Below are positions 23,826 through 36,100 of a stretch of DNA of 64,000 bases, in pieces (positions within the stretch are counted from its first letter, which is position 1; the number at the start of each line of letters is the position of its first letter). Both the position numbers and the translations under genes were made by a program. This DNA comes from Holacanthus passer (lineage: Eukaryota > Chordata > Actinopteri > Pomacanthidae), in contig JAFREQ010000015.1 in NCBI GenBank assembly GCA_025331565.1, forward strand, positions 1,364,001 to 1,428,000, written 5' to 3'. The notes below the pieces were generated by a model. The model was not told the origin of the DNA and did not search any database. It was given only the letters and a program-made list of their open reading frames with translations.

Positions 23826-25655
23826 AAGATAAGGTAATTGCAACAGAATTGCTATGATATTGCACAAATAATGTGGAAAATTCCTACATATTGCACAGTG
23901 AGAAAATTGTTACATTATTCACAGTGAACAGCAAAAATGCAATCATCAGTTACTACGCTATAATGAGGTGTTATAGATTCTAATTGCAGCGGGTATGAAA
24001 GACCTGCGGTAGCGCTCCTTCTTGCAGGGTGGGTGGGTGGGTGCTTAAAGCTCCCACAGTCTCATGCAGGGGGTGAGAGGGGTTATCCATGATAGATGTC
24101 AGCTTCGCTAACATCCTCCTCTCACCCACCTCCTCAGTCCAGTCCAGAGAACAGTCTCGGACAGAACCAGCGCTCCTGACCAGTATGTTCAGTCTCTTCT
24201 TGTCCCTCTCTGTTCTCCCTCCTCCCCAGCAGACCACTACATAAAACATTGCAGATGCCACCACAGTGTCTTAAAAAGTCCTTAGTAGAATCCTGCATAC
24301 TCCAAAGGACCTCAGCAGGTGCACACGGCTTTGGTCCTTCTTGTATAGGACGTCAGTGTTGTGTGACCAGTCCAGCTTATTGTTGAGGTGAACGCCCATT
24401 TATTTGTAGGTCTCCACCCTCTCGATGTCCACTCCCTGGATGTTCACCGGTGCAGCCTGGGGTATCTTCCATCTGAAGTCAATCTCCAGCTCCTTCGTCT
24501 TGCTGGCGTTGAGCTGAAGATGATTAAGCACACACCAGTTGGCAAAGTCCTTGATGACCTTCCTGTACTCCTGATCGTCGCCACCAAATGCACACACGAC
24601 AATGGCTGTATCATCGGAGAACTTTTGGAGGTGACAGCTCCCAGAGTTGTAGCAGGAGTCCGATGTGTACAGGGTGAAGAGAAAGGGTGAGAGACTACCA
24701 TGTTGGACACACAGTCATGAAGCCTCACATACTGTGGTCTATTGGTGAGGTAGATGATCGTCCACGCAGCTAGGTGACAGTCTACTTCCGCTCCTTCTAG
24801 CTTCCCCCTGAGCAGTGAAGGCTGCATTGTATTGAAGGCACTGGAGAAGTCAAAAAAACATGACTCTCACAGGATTGTCACTGGTCTCCAGGTGGGTCAG
24901 GGATCTGTGAAGAAGGTAGATGACCGCATCATCTACCACTATACCTGACTGGTAAGCGAACTGCAGGGGGTCCAGATTTGAGCTCACCAGGGGTGAGGTT
25001 TTTTAGAATTATTGCTCCATGGTCTCCTTCATCAGGTGAGAAGTGGGGGCCACAGGTCTGAAGTGGTTTGGCACCCTGAAGTGTCTTCAGGACTGGAACC
25101 ACACAGCAAGTTTTCCACAGATCAGGGACCCTCTCCAGCCTCAGGCTCAAGTTGAAGATGGGCAGGAGCACCCAACAAAGCTGGTCTGCACAGTCCTTCA
25201 GGAGTCAGGGGCTGATGCCATCAGGTTCTGCAGCCTTCCTGGCTTTGATCTTTCTCAGCAGCTCACTTCTCACCTGGTCAGCTGTTATGGAGAGGCCAGG
25301 GGTGGAGGGGGAGGAGCAGAGGGGGGGTGAGCGGGGTGGCAGTGGGCAGAGATGGAGTGACTGGGAGTCTGGCTGGACAGCACTCTGATGAGTTGGGGAA
25401 GAAATGGGAGCAGACTAAAATTTGTTGAAGTACAGATTAAGTTGGTTTGCCCACTCCCTGTCTCCTGCTTCAGGCCTCCTGTTCTGGACTTTGCTGTGAC
25501 CTGAGATGGTTTTCAGGCCTCGTCAGACCCCACTTGCATCGTTCTGTGGTAGTTGTTCCTCCATCTTAGCCTTGTAGCTGGCCTTGCCTTCCCTGATTTC
25601 CTTTTTAAGCTCCTTCTGCACCCTCCTCAGCTCTTCTATGTCCCCGGATCTAAAA
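23826..25655 (-). mobile_element. Decayed LINE fragment (L2/CR1-like), inverted, upstream of copy C
   Basis: Minus-strand fragments, in order, are LSLRLERVPDLWKTCCVVPV (25171-24929, start of RT), an inter-palm segment including YLTNRPQYVRLHDCVS (24827-24444), FANWCVLNHLQLNASKTKE (24597-24400) and the C-terminal WGG to ERRMLAKLTSIMDNPSHPLH (24264-23980). The 3' end meets TTATCTTA at 23826. The reading frame is broken repeatedly. It separates copy C's 5' flank from the next intergenic block. Confidence 0.85.
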
Positions 25656-25780
25656 ACCCTGGGTATCATAATAATCTGTGAATCTTTGTTGGTTTTTTTA
25701 ATGAAAAAATTTTTTTTTGGTGTTAGAATAAAAAATGAGCAGCCAATCTTAAATGGTGAATTTTATCTATTCATTGTTCC

Positions 25781-25919
25781 TTTTTGAATTAAAGAATGAA
25801 GAAGTCCCTATATGTTCAGTCAATGTGCTATTTCATTTGAAACCAAAAAGTGAATTTGCATGATGATTTGTTGTGTGGTGTTTTTTGCACACAGGCCTCT
25901 TCATTCTTTAATTCAAAAA
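25781..25919. mobile_element. 139-bp hairpin (foldback/MITE-like) element in the UGT unit
   Basis: Outer arms 25781-25804 and 25896-25919 are inverted repeats matching at 22 of 24 positions (TTTTTGAATTAAAGAATGAA and its complement). The same element occurs at 12153-12265, where a hAT has landed in the left arm, and the right part survives near 44035. It predates the tandem duplication. No transposase. Confidence 0.7.
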
Positions 25920-25974
25920 GAAATAATGATAAAATAATAGCAAAAAAAACAGTCTGTTTTTGTTATTTGTTTGT

Positions 25975-26470
25975 CATGTGGAGCGATATCAGTCACGAGT
26001 ACAGGCCAGCATTCAAAATGTAAAGTAAAACGAAATTGTGCATCTTTGCAAGGGCATTGCAGCATTATTGTGATTTAACATGTACTAGACTGACACTCTC
26101 ATAATCATCATTTTAATGTATGAGCCTTTTGCACAGATTACATTGCATTTACACGACAGGAATAAGATGCAACTTTGGTCAAAATGAAACAGAACAGGAG
26201 ATATTCAGCACGTTGATCACCAAAACTACGTTGGTTTGCCTTCACAGTAAAGCAATTTTGACCCAATTTCCAAATGACATTTACATTTGTGGACGAAACA
26301 AAGATGAAAACCAAAGAGTAAGCAGTTGTTGCTTGTATGGTGCAAGATGTTGAGGTTCAGATATGGAAATGCAGCTTTGTTGCATTTGGACCTGGATTGA
26401 AGAGCCTTTGTGGATTCTGGACATGTACTGTTGTTTGTCTGGTATTTCCACTTTGCTTTGAACATTGTTG
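25975..26470. repeat. Intergenic block of the UGT unit (between C and D)
   Basis: Matches 5878-6360 and 38955-39440. Marks the 3'-flanking side of copy D. No gene. Confidence 0.7.
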
Positions 26471-26617
26471 CTTATTTCTGTGACTCTAATCACAGATGTA
26501 TATTCAATTTTGTAAAATGGCAATAAGAGAGACACAAAATGAATTGTCTACCAGCAAACGGAGTAATTCACATTAAAAAGCACTTCCAACTTGCATGTAT
26601 CTTCATATGTTTTCAGC

Positions 26618-26908
26618 ATGGGAGGTGACCACGGCCACAGCAGATGTCCATGCCAGACTGGCGACAGTGGAAGGTGGAGGGAACACCACTGGAGTTCACA
26701 CAACAGAGGCTGGCAGCCAGGGGCATGAAGGATCCATGGGCACAGTTATTATATATACCTATATGAGATATGGCTGATATTTTCCAAAGTCTTACACCTG
26801 ACCCTGTTCCCTATCTTTGTCTCTGGTCGCTGTCACTTTCTGTCTGCAGTAATGAAGCCTGGAGATACTCTGGTGGCTTCGCTCGTGCTGTGACTCTGTC
26901 TGAAGGAG
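26618..26908 (+). pseudogene. ndufb3: ndufb3 fragment (mitochondrial complex I B12 subunit), two exons, frameshifted
   Basis: After a TTTTCAG acceptor, exon-like sequence 26618-26744 starts ATG GGA GGT GAC CAC GGC CAC AGC (MGGDHGHS). After a 1-nt loss near 26642 it then reads MSMPDWRQWKVEGTPLEF, then TQQRLAARGMKDPWA. A 105-nt intron (GT at 26745, CTGCAG before 26850) is followed by NEAWRYSGGFARAVTLSEG (26850-26908). This order and wording match NDUFB3, an accessory subunit of the inner-membrane proton-pumping complex I. The third exon, with the membrane-spanning C-terminus, is missing; UGT-unit sequence resumes directly (GTCTAATAATATTCTG). Because the intron is kept, this is a genomic-DNA capture, not a processed retrocopy. 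A working parent gene should lie elsewhere in the genome. Confidence 0.8.
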
Positions 26909-27101
26909 AGTCTAATAATATTCTGTATTTTCTGTTCATTAAATGTTATTTGATCACCCCATGACTTTCCTGATTCTTCTTACACCTTTAAACCATAATC
27001 AACTTTACTTTGCACTGATATTTTAATGATAATGATTTCTGTTTAATCTCCTTTAACATCCAGTATTATTGCTGAGATGAAGGTGAAAATGTAGCGGCAG
27101 G

Positions 27102-30100
27102 TTACTCTTGCTTCCTCTTCCCGTACAGTTTCCGGACACACAGTTTTAAGCATTTCACTGTCAGTATTACAAAAACCAGCACTGCAGTAGCCAGTAGTGC
27201 TATTACATCCAGGCAGAAGTACTGAAACCAGTTGAGGTCATGGACAGCAGGTCTGAGATGTTTTGTTCCTTTGTGCTGCATCACAAATTCCGTCCAGTAC
27301 ACGGAAAGGTCGAGTGGGTCAAATGGTCGGTCTTTATGGAGAGCTGACAGCTTCTGCATATTCTCTTTGTACCTGGACATAAGTTGAGGAACACAACATT
27401 CAAGTGAAATAGACGGTACAACCCAGATTCCAAAAAAAGTGGCGCTGTGTAAAAATAAATAAAAACCAAATGCAATCATTTGCAAACAAATTACATTTAC
27501 TTTTACAACATTCTGACTCCCTCTCACCTGGTGTCACTGATGACGTCATTCAGGCCCTGAAGAAGGCTCTCTGTCGTGATTGAAGAAATATCCAACACGA
27601 CTGCTGCTCCTTTGCTCGCCAACCTCCGTGCATTATCGAACTGCTCCGCTGCAATTGGCACCATGACCATAGGAACAGCGTGACACACTCCCTCAAAGAG
27701 ACCGTGTGAGCCAGCGTGAGTGATGAAAGCCCGAACTCCCGGATGTGCTAACACACACACACAAAGATGTCAGATGTTATGGTATGTGACACTTGATCGG
27801 TCAGTTTTGAGTAATGTGCTTCACATTTCAAGATGTTGCAGTGGGTTTACAGACCTAGTAGGTCATTCTGAGGGACCCATTCCATTATTTTCACATTTTC
27901 TGGGACATTGTCGGGAACCCGCCCAGTGTACCTCCATATTACCTATCAAAAGAAGTGTAATTTATTGCTTTTTGATTACTGCATTAAAGTATGATTTGAA
28001 ATGCATTTTCATATATGTTTATATATATTCCTGTACCTTCTGTGGAATCTGTCTGAAGGCTTCTAGGAAGATGGAGGTTGTCTCTTCTGGCATATCTGAC
28101 ACGAGGGAGCCCAGAGTGAACACTACAAACCCATGTTCTCCTGACACCCAGGACTCCAAATCCTGCAAACACACACACACAGACACAGTTGGGTCTGGCA
28201 TTCGTCTCTTTATCCATCTCTTTGCATTGAAAGCAGTGGGATAAAGTTAGAAGGACGTCAAAGAAAATCTGAATGTGTCATTTTTTTCTTACTTCAGGCA
28301 GAGGATTTCTCACATTGCAGTTGATTCCACCAACTAGTATTACATTAGGCATGAGAGGACGTGGGGTGTCCAGTATGAAGTCAGTCCTGTTTAAACACAG
28401 TGTCACAATATTTTTCTGAATAGGAAACAAAGAATCGAAGATCTTTTTTTTCTCTCAGTGTGATTTATTAGAATAAAATAACAGTGACAATAAAAGTACC
28501 TTTTCATTATATTCCTCCAGTGTTTTAGTGTATTAGTATACTTGTATGTGTGTACAAGTACTTCTGAGCAGGACAGTCTAAGTTGACGTGTATTCTGTCC
28601 CATACATCACTGTATAGCCTTTGTACATGTTACCTCAGCAGCCAGACAGCAGAGTCAGACAGCACTTCAGCTACGCCCACCTCCTCTCCCAAGAACTCAT
28701 AGGCTATGTGGTCAAAGTGCCAATACAGCAGTCGGCATAGCAGCGGCTCCAGTAAAGCCACCTATTGCTCAGAGGAAGGAGGGAGTTTAGTCAGTACAGA
28801 ATCTGTGCTTTATCTATTAAAGTGGAGTACAGAATAAATTATAATACATATCAGCCACCCTTAATTGCATGAACCTGCGCATGTATATATGGTTCTAAAC
28901 GCTCACCAAAGTGTTAAACACCCTCTCCTTGAAGTTCATTTTATCTGTGTACCCGGTGAAGAAGCGAGGCACATATGAGGGCGGGGAGGGGCAGCCTGCA
29001 GACTTGATATCCAAAAAACATGGCATTCCCCTCAGCAGATTAATGATGGGGAGACCTGAAAATGATTAAGTCATGACCAGTGAGAAAATGTGGAGATGTA
29101 TAAGATCACAGAAATGTCCAAATGTGGCAGAACTCTAACCTAATTTCCGAGCTACTAATGCGCCTGTGGGCGTCATGGGGTCTGTTAAGACGGCATCAAA
29201 GTCCTGCCGAGGAAAACGGTTCAAGGAGAAAATGGAGAAAGTTGTGAATCTTAAACAGAAGGAATCAATAAAGCACCCTTCAACCTGCTTGATACAATCA
29301 TGCATTGATTATACAGAAAATAGGAAACATAATAGCATACTTTGAAAATTAAGATTTGACAGTAAAAACATACAGTATGACAAACATATAAAATACAATC
29401 CATTTCAAAGATGCAAACCTTTTGGCTTGTGACCTCTTACAACAAAGCAGTGTGTGGTTGGGGCTCCACGTCATATGTAAAGGGTTAAAAATGTGTGCAG
29501 ACACCATAAATACATAGACATAAATATGCAGAGTTAAAGGTTTTTACAGAATGGTTAAAAAGATAAATAGTTATAGTGTGTTAAAAATCTATTAAAAAGT
29601 TATTGGGTACTATGGTACAGTTTTTTGCTAAAAGAAGTTTAAGTGTTCAATGTGGTTAAAAATAGACACCCCTGTATTTTTTTTAAATTTTATTGTGTCT
29701 TGGATAGTATTTCCAATTCCAATTTCATGGTTGTACCACTTGTTGCAGTATGAGAACGATACTGAAACAGGTCAGCAGAGGGCGCATATCACTTGCAAGG
29801 AACCCTAAAACCCTACAGAGGCACGCTCTGCAGAATAAATCCTGCAGTCGAGCGGACAACAAGCTTAACTTGTCGGCCTCTTTGTTCTTACAGTCAGGGG
29901 GGTTAATTTTCCTCAAAAACCTATGCATGTACCCCAGGATAAGGGACAAGAGTGTGGTAAATCGTTGGTAAAAAAGTGTAATGTTTAGAGTGTGATAGTT
30001 TTGTGGTAATTCAGTTAAATAGCAACGTTTTGCTATACGCTCCCATGATAGGCTAGTGGGCCTGTTGCTAATGCTAATATGTACGGCAAGAAATGCTACG

Positions 30101-33100
30101 ACACAGGGTGTTTGATGTATATATAGATGTATATCTTGATGTGTATTTTGCTTTCTGTTTAGTAATTTTACTGCCAAATTTAAGTGTATTTCTTGTTAAT
30201 GTTACACTTAAAGATTTTGTGACTTACCTGGAACTACTACAAGTGTTTTATCGCCTCAGAGTCAGGTGTTATTGTCACTGATGTTTTTTTGGTCAGATGT
30301 TAATCATTTTGAAATTAGGAGTATTTTGTTTGTATTTCCTATTTTATGGAGATAGAATAAATCCTGCAGTCGAGCGGACAACAAGCTTAACTTGTCGGCC
30401 TCTTTGTTCTTACATTCAGATGGCGGCAGCAGGGTTTGCACCCACACGCCTCCCTGACACCCCTAGGCCAGGGGGGGCAACACATATTTAGATGTGAGTT
30501 GTTAACAGTTCCACCAAAGAGACATATTGACCTTAAACTTCTCCTGAGGATTCAATTGAAATTACTGTTTGGGGGCCCATAGGGGTGTTGGGACCACTGG
30601 AAGGCCATGGATGAATTTGTTCATTGTGTGACTTCAAAGATAAGATACGGTAAGATATTCCAGTTGAGGGACTGTCTCACGTCTCATGCTGAGACCAAAG
30701 GGACATGGTAGGGGCAATGGAGTCCATCCCGCACAGTCTCTTAACACCTAGGCGTTAACTCCAGCCCGGACCCATCTCCAAGCCCTCTCTTCAACTCAGT
30801 CTCCTCTCTTCGAGTCGGCCAAGGAGGCAGGAGCTCTTTTCTTCAGCTCTGCCAAGGAGGCAGGAGTTTCTCCTCTCAGCTCCAACAAGGGAGCAGAAAC
30901 TCCCTCTCAGTGTGGCCTGCTCACGGCAGTCACACCTAACTTTGAAAGAACCAAGAAAGAACCTACAAACAAGGTTCTCCCACCAGCAGCTGCAACACAA
31001 GCCTGCTTGCAGATTTCACCAAAGGATCAACACAGCCAGTTAGCACAGAGCTGCTAGCTGCTAACCAAGTGGCATTCAGCTTCCTCTGACCTGGACAACC
31101 AACGACTACAACCTTCCCAACTTGGATCTTCCACAACCGCAGGATCTCAAGCTAACAAGCTTCTTCCACCTCAAAGGACTGGTAACTACACTGGGCATAG
31201 ATAATTGGTCAAGCTAAGCGAAACCCGGCTAAGCACAGGACTGATTGACTTTCATGAACATGTGTTGATTCGATAACTTGTTATTGAGCTTCATAGTTTC
31301 ATTGTTGTGATGATGCTAGGATTAGTTAGCCAAAGTCTAAATTGATGTTAGTTGTGCTTCACACCAACACAGGGTTTGCATGCTAACCTTCTCTTTACTA
31401 ACCTGGCACCCTCTATCCTACACAAATCACACCTGGATACATTGGCTTTGACAAACAACACACTCTCCCTCCCTCGACAATCATCCTTGGGGTTGGCCAT
31501 CTTGTGTGTAGCCTCCCTTTTGTATAGGCCATGTGGTTTGACACCTTTCGGACTAGCCACCTTGTTTCACTCACTTACTCACACACACACATACACACAC
31601 ACACACACACTTGTATAAGGTACATGTTGGTAGACTAGTTATGTGTTTTGCTTTAATTATCTTTAATAAATGCTTGTAAATATACATGCTGTGTCTTTAA
31701 TGTGGTACATTAGTGAATATTGCCCACCTCTGCCAAGAACTCCGAAATCATTCATTTTATGTGACTGAATCAACGAAGCGGCTGTCATTTTCCCTTTTAG
31801 GGGTGGTGCCCCGAGGTGATCTGATGTATGTCAGATCCTATTATTTAATATAATTAATACCCATCTCTGTTAGGTATTAAGTACAAACTGCCCATTAAGT
31901 AGATTCCCTACAGGGGTAAAATTCTTCTTCTTACAGTTCGCTTTTTATTCTTCCTGCCTTGTTACTCATTCCATGACCCCTCAGATTAATCTTGTGATCC
32001 TTGAGAAGTGTCCCGACACTAAAATTTTCTTATAAGATAAGAACTTTATTAATCACAAAGGAAATTCTTGTGCGAGAGTACCCTATAAATTACAGTAGCA
32101 AAAAATACAAAAATTTACAAAAAAATACAACCTCAAATAAAAATATGCAGTGCAAGTGAAATTGCGGAGGAAAGCATGACCTTAAATGTACTCAATGTAT
32201 CAAATATTGCACCTGATATGTAGAGTAATTTATTTGTTCATTTTATGTGAATTTCCCCACTATGTGAATTTCCCCACTGAGGAACGATTAAAGGAATATC
32301 TCATCTAACCTATTTTCACATGATAATGAAAATAGTATTGCACCTTGAATAAAAGAAAATAGACTATAATATGGCAGTAGATGTGGATGAACACAGTAAA
32401 TCTTGTATGAACATAAGCAAAGCTTATTAATGGTATGTCATATTGCACATGGACGTGAACATGGTACATGAGATTTAATATCAGAAGTAATATACTTCAG
32501 TTCTTCTTCCTGCAGAAGGGGGATGAGTTATACAGTCCGATGGCCACAGGTAGGAAAGACCTTCTGTGGTGCACCTCAGTGATCTCAGTCCACGGCTGAA
32601 GGTGTTCTGGTAGGACTCCAATGTGGCGTGCAGGGGGTGAGAGGTCTTGTCCAGGATACTGAGCAGCTTCCTCAGCATCCTTACGCCATGCAGCCAGCAC
32701 TTCTGAGGGACAAGCTGGAGAACACAGGGGTGGACCTGCACCTCACATCTTGGGTTCTGGACTACCTCACCAACCGTCCACAGTATGTGAGGACACGGGA
32801 CTGTGTGTCCGACACAGTTGTCTGCAGTATGGGGGCCCCACAGGGAATGGTCCTGGCTCCATCCCTTTTCACCCTCTACACTGCAGACTTTTCATACAAC
32901 TCACCAACCTGTCACCTGCAGAAGTTCTCTGATGACTCTGCCATCGTCAGCCTCATCACAGATGCGGACGACAGGGAATACAGAGAACTGACACAGGACT
33001 TTATGGACTGGTGCCAGCGGAACCACCTCCAGATCAACATGGGGAAAACCAAGGAACTGGTGGTGGACTTCCGCAGGCGCTTTCACTCCTCTCTGACACC

Positions 33101-36100
33101 AGTGAACATCCAGGGAATGGACATTGAGATGGTGACATCTTATAAGTAACTGGGTATTCACCTCAACAGACTGGACTCACAACACTGCTGCACTTTACAG
33201 GAAAGGTCAGAGCAGACTCTATCTCCTCAGGAAAGTGAGGTCTTTTGGAGTGCAAGGGGCGCTCCTGAAGACCTTCTACGACTCTGTCATGGTATCAGCC
33301 ATTTCCCACGGAGTAACTTGCTGGGGCAGCAGCCTTTCAGCTGCGGACAGGAATAGACTGGACAAACTTATCTAGAAGGCCAGCTCTGCACTGGGTTGCC
33401 CCCTTGACCCAGTGGAGGTGGTGGGAGAGAGGAGGATGATGGCTAAGCTGTCATCCATGTTGGAGAATGACTGCCACCTCCTACAAGACACGTTAACAGC
33501 ACTGGAGAGCTCCTTCAGCGATAGACTGCTTCACCCAAAGTGTGTGAAGGAGCGATATCGCAGGTCTTTTCTTCCTGCAGCTGTCACACTGCACAACCAG
33601 CACTGCTCCCAATAGACTATACATTATGTCTTTACATCTGTGCAATACTTTTTTTAAATGTCAGCTCCATTCACTGTGCAATACTTCATTCTATTCAATG
33701 TGCAATATTTGAATTTAGTATTTCATATTTCACTTCATTCTATTCATAGTGCAATATTTTGTATTTTGGTATTTAATATTTCACATCTCATATTTAATCC
33801 AATAATGCAAGTCTTGTGTGAATTTCCAATGTAAATTTGTTAATATCGTCTTTTTAGCCTGTTTAAACTGCTCTTTGTACTATTTGACTGCTCTATCCCC
33901 TTTGCTGCTGTAATTTGTGTATTTCCCGACTGTGGGACGAATAAAGGTTTATCTTATCTTATCCTCCTCTCTGACACCTCCACCAAAGACTCCAGTTCCA
34001 CTCCCAGGACAGAGCCAGCTCTCCTGATGAGCTTGTTGAGTCTGTTAGTGTCAGCTGCCTTCAGCCTGCTGCCCCAGCACACTACAGCGTAGAAGATGAC
34101 GCTAGCCACCACCGAGTAATAAAACATCTGCAGCATGGTTCTGCAGACATTGAAAGGCCTGAGCCTCCTGAGAAAATACAGGCGGCTCTGACCTCTCTTG
34201 TAAACAGTGTCTGTGTTTTAAGTCCAGTCCAGATTACTGTCTATGTGGACGCCCAGGTGTTTGTATTCATCCACAATGTCCACATCTGTTCCATTGATGG
34301 TGACTGAGCATGGACAGGTTCTTTGTTTTCTAAAATCCAACACCCACTCCTTCATCCTTTGAAATGTTGAGGTGCAGTGTGCAGTCCAAACCACTCCACA
34401 AAACTGTTCACTACTCTTCTGTACTCAGCCTCCTGACCCCTGTTGATAGGCAGAGTCATCCGAGAACTTCTGCAGGTGGCAGGACTGTGAGCAGAATCTG
34501 AAGTCCAAGGTGTAGAGTGTGAACAGGAAGGGAGACAGAACCGTTCCTTGTGGTGTCCCCGTACTGCTCACTATGGTGTCTGACCAGATGTTTTGTAGCC
34601 TACAATTCTACATTTTCATAGCGACGTACATTGACATTCACATACCGATGGAACAGCCATCGGGGGCAATTTGGGGTTCAGTATCTTGCCCAAGGCAGGG
34701 ACCAGGGATCAAACCACCAACTGGTGGACAATTGGTGGACAACTGCTCTACCTCCTGAGCTACAGCCGCCCCCACAGCCTCACATATTGTGGGCCTTAGT
34801 AATCCAGGGCACTAGTGGAGCATCCACCTGAATGTCCAGTAGCTTATTGTTGAGCAGTGCAAGTTGTATGGTGTTAAAAGCACTGGAGAAGTCAAAAAAC
34901 ATGACTCTCACAGTGCTGCCTGCCTCATCCAGGTGATTATAAGCCTTGTTCAGCAGAAAGATGATGGCTGTCATGGTCTGGTTTTCTGTGTTTGGTGTTT
35001 TGTTGTCTGTGTTTTTCCCTTTTCTTTTTCAGTGTCTGTGGCTGGAGGCGTGGCTGGTGCGACTCTCACTTCCGCCCCGAGTCTTGGCAGATGAGGCACA
35101 CCGGTTTTCAATTGTCATTAACAACCTCCTACATAAGCCTGGCCCTAACTCCACTCCTCTGCCAAATTATTCCGTCCTATACGGTGAAACTAGCTCCCAT
35201 GTGTTTTCTGCGATCGCTAAATGTTAGTCTTTGGAAAGTTCTTGCCACGTGTTTTTCCTCACTGCTCACGCTTTGTCTTTTCCAGTTCTCCATGTGCTTC
35301 ACTGCCGTCCCTTCTCCCGTGCTTCCGTGTTGCCAGCCTCCAACTTCAGCTGCCACCAGTCAACCACCCCATCCGCCCACTAGCCAGCCAGCCACCCTCC
35401 AGCCATCTCCGCCTGAGTTTTGCCTTTGCTTGTTTTCATTAAAGACTCTTTCCAAACTACAGTCTATTTCCGTTCCTGCCTATGTTGGTCCACCCCTAAA
35501 AACACAACAGATGGCGTCTTCCACTCCAATGTGAGGCTGGTACGCGAACTGCAGGGGGTCCAATGATGGCTTGACAACTGTAAGGAGGTGCTTCAGGACA
35601 AGCCTCTCCAGTGACTTCATGACATGTGAAGTCAAAGCCACTGGTCTGTAGTCACTGTGGGTGTCAGGGTGTTTCTTCTTGGGCATAGGGACCAGGCATG
35701 ATGTTTTCCATAGGTCTGGCTCAGGCTCAAGCTGAATATGTGCTGGAAAACCCCACACAGCTGAGTAGCACATCCTTTCAGCAGCCTTTCTTGGTCGAAG
35801 GTGACTGAACTCCCTTTTCACATCCTCCACTGTGATGGCAATTGGAGTGGCTGAAGAGTTGTTTGAGAGCCCAGTCAGGAGAGGGGGGAAGGAGGAGAAG
35901 GGTGAGGGGAGGGGAATGGATGGAGAGGTTCGAGGTGAGTGCTCACGGACAGGGTTGTTGTCATGGCAGGAGCTGGGGGGAGGGAGGGCCACATCGAACC
36001 TGTTTTCTACAATTCTACAATTTCATTTAGCAGATGCTTTTATCCAAAGCGATGTACACTCACATGCCGATGGAACAGCCATGGGGGGCAATTTGGGGTT

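Larger units (their letters stand above)
30586..31912 (+). mobile_element. Repeat X in copy D intron 1 (TG...CA element with GGGG duplication)
   Basis: Begins TGTTGGGACCACTGG, ends CCCTACA, and is flanked by GGGG (30582-30585 and 31913-31916). Copies A and B have the empty site ATAGGGGTAAAATTC. Copy C carries the same insertion at the same place, so it predates the C/D duplication. The right 599 bp (31314-31912) is a repeat that also occurs inverted at 37080-37702. A solo LTR or LTR plus 3' internal sequence would fit; no proteins seen. Confidence 0.55.

Noticed and set aside
31583..31612. CRISPR-like or other spacer-repeat arrays
   Set aside because: Only dinucleotide repeats and dispersed transposons are present; the sequence is eukaryotic.
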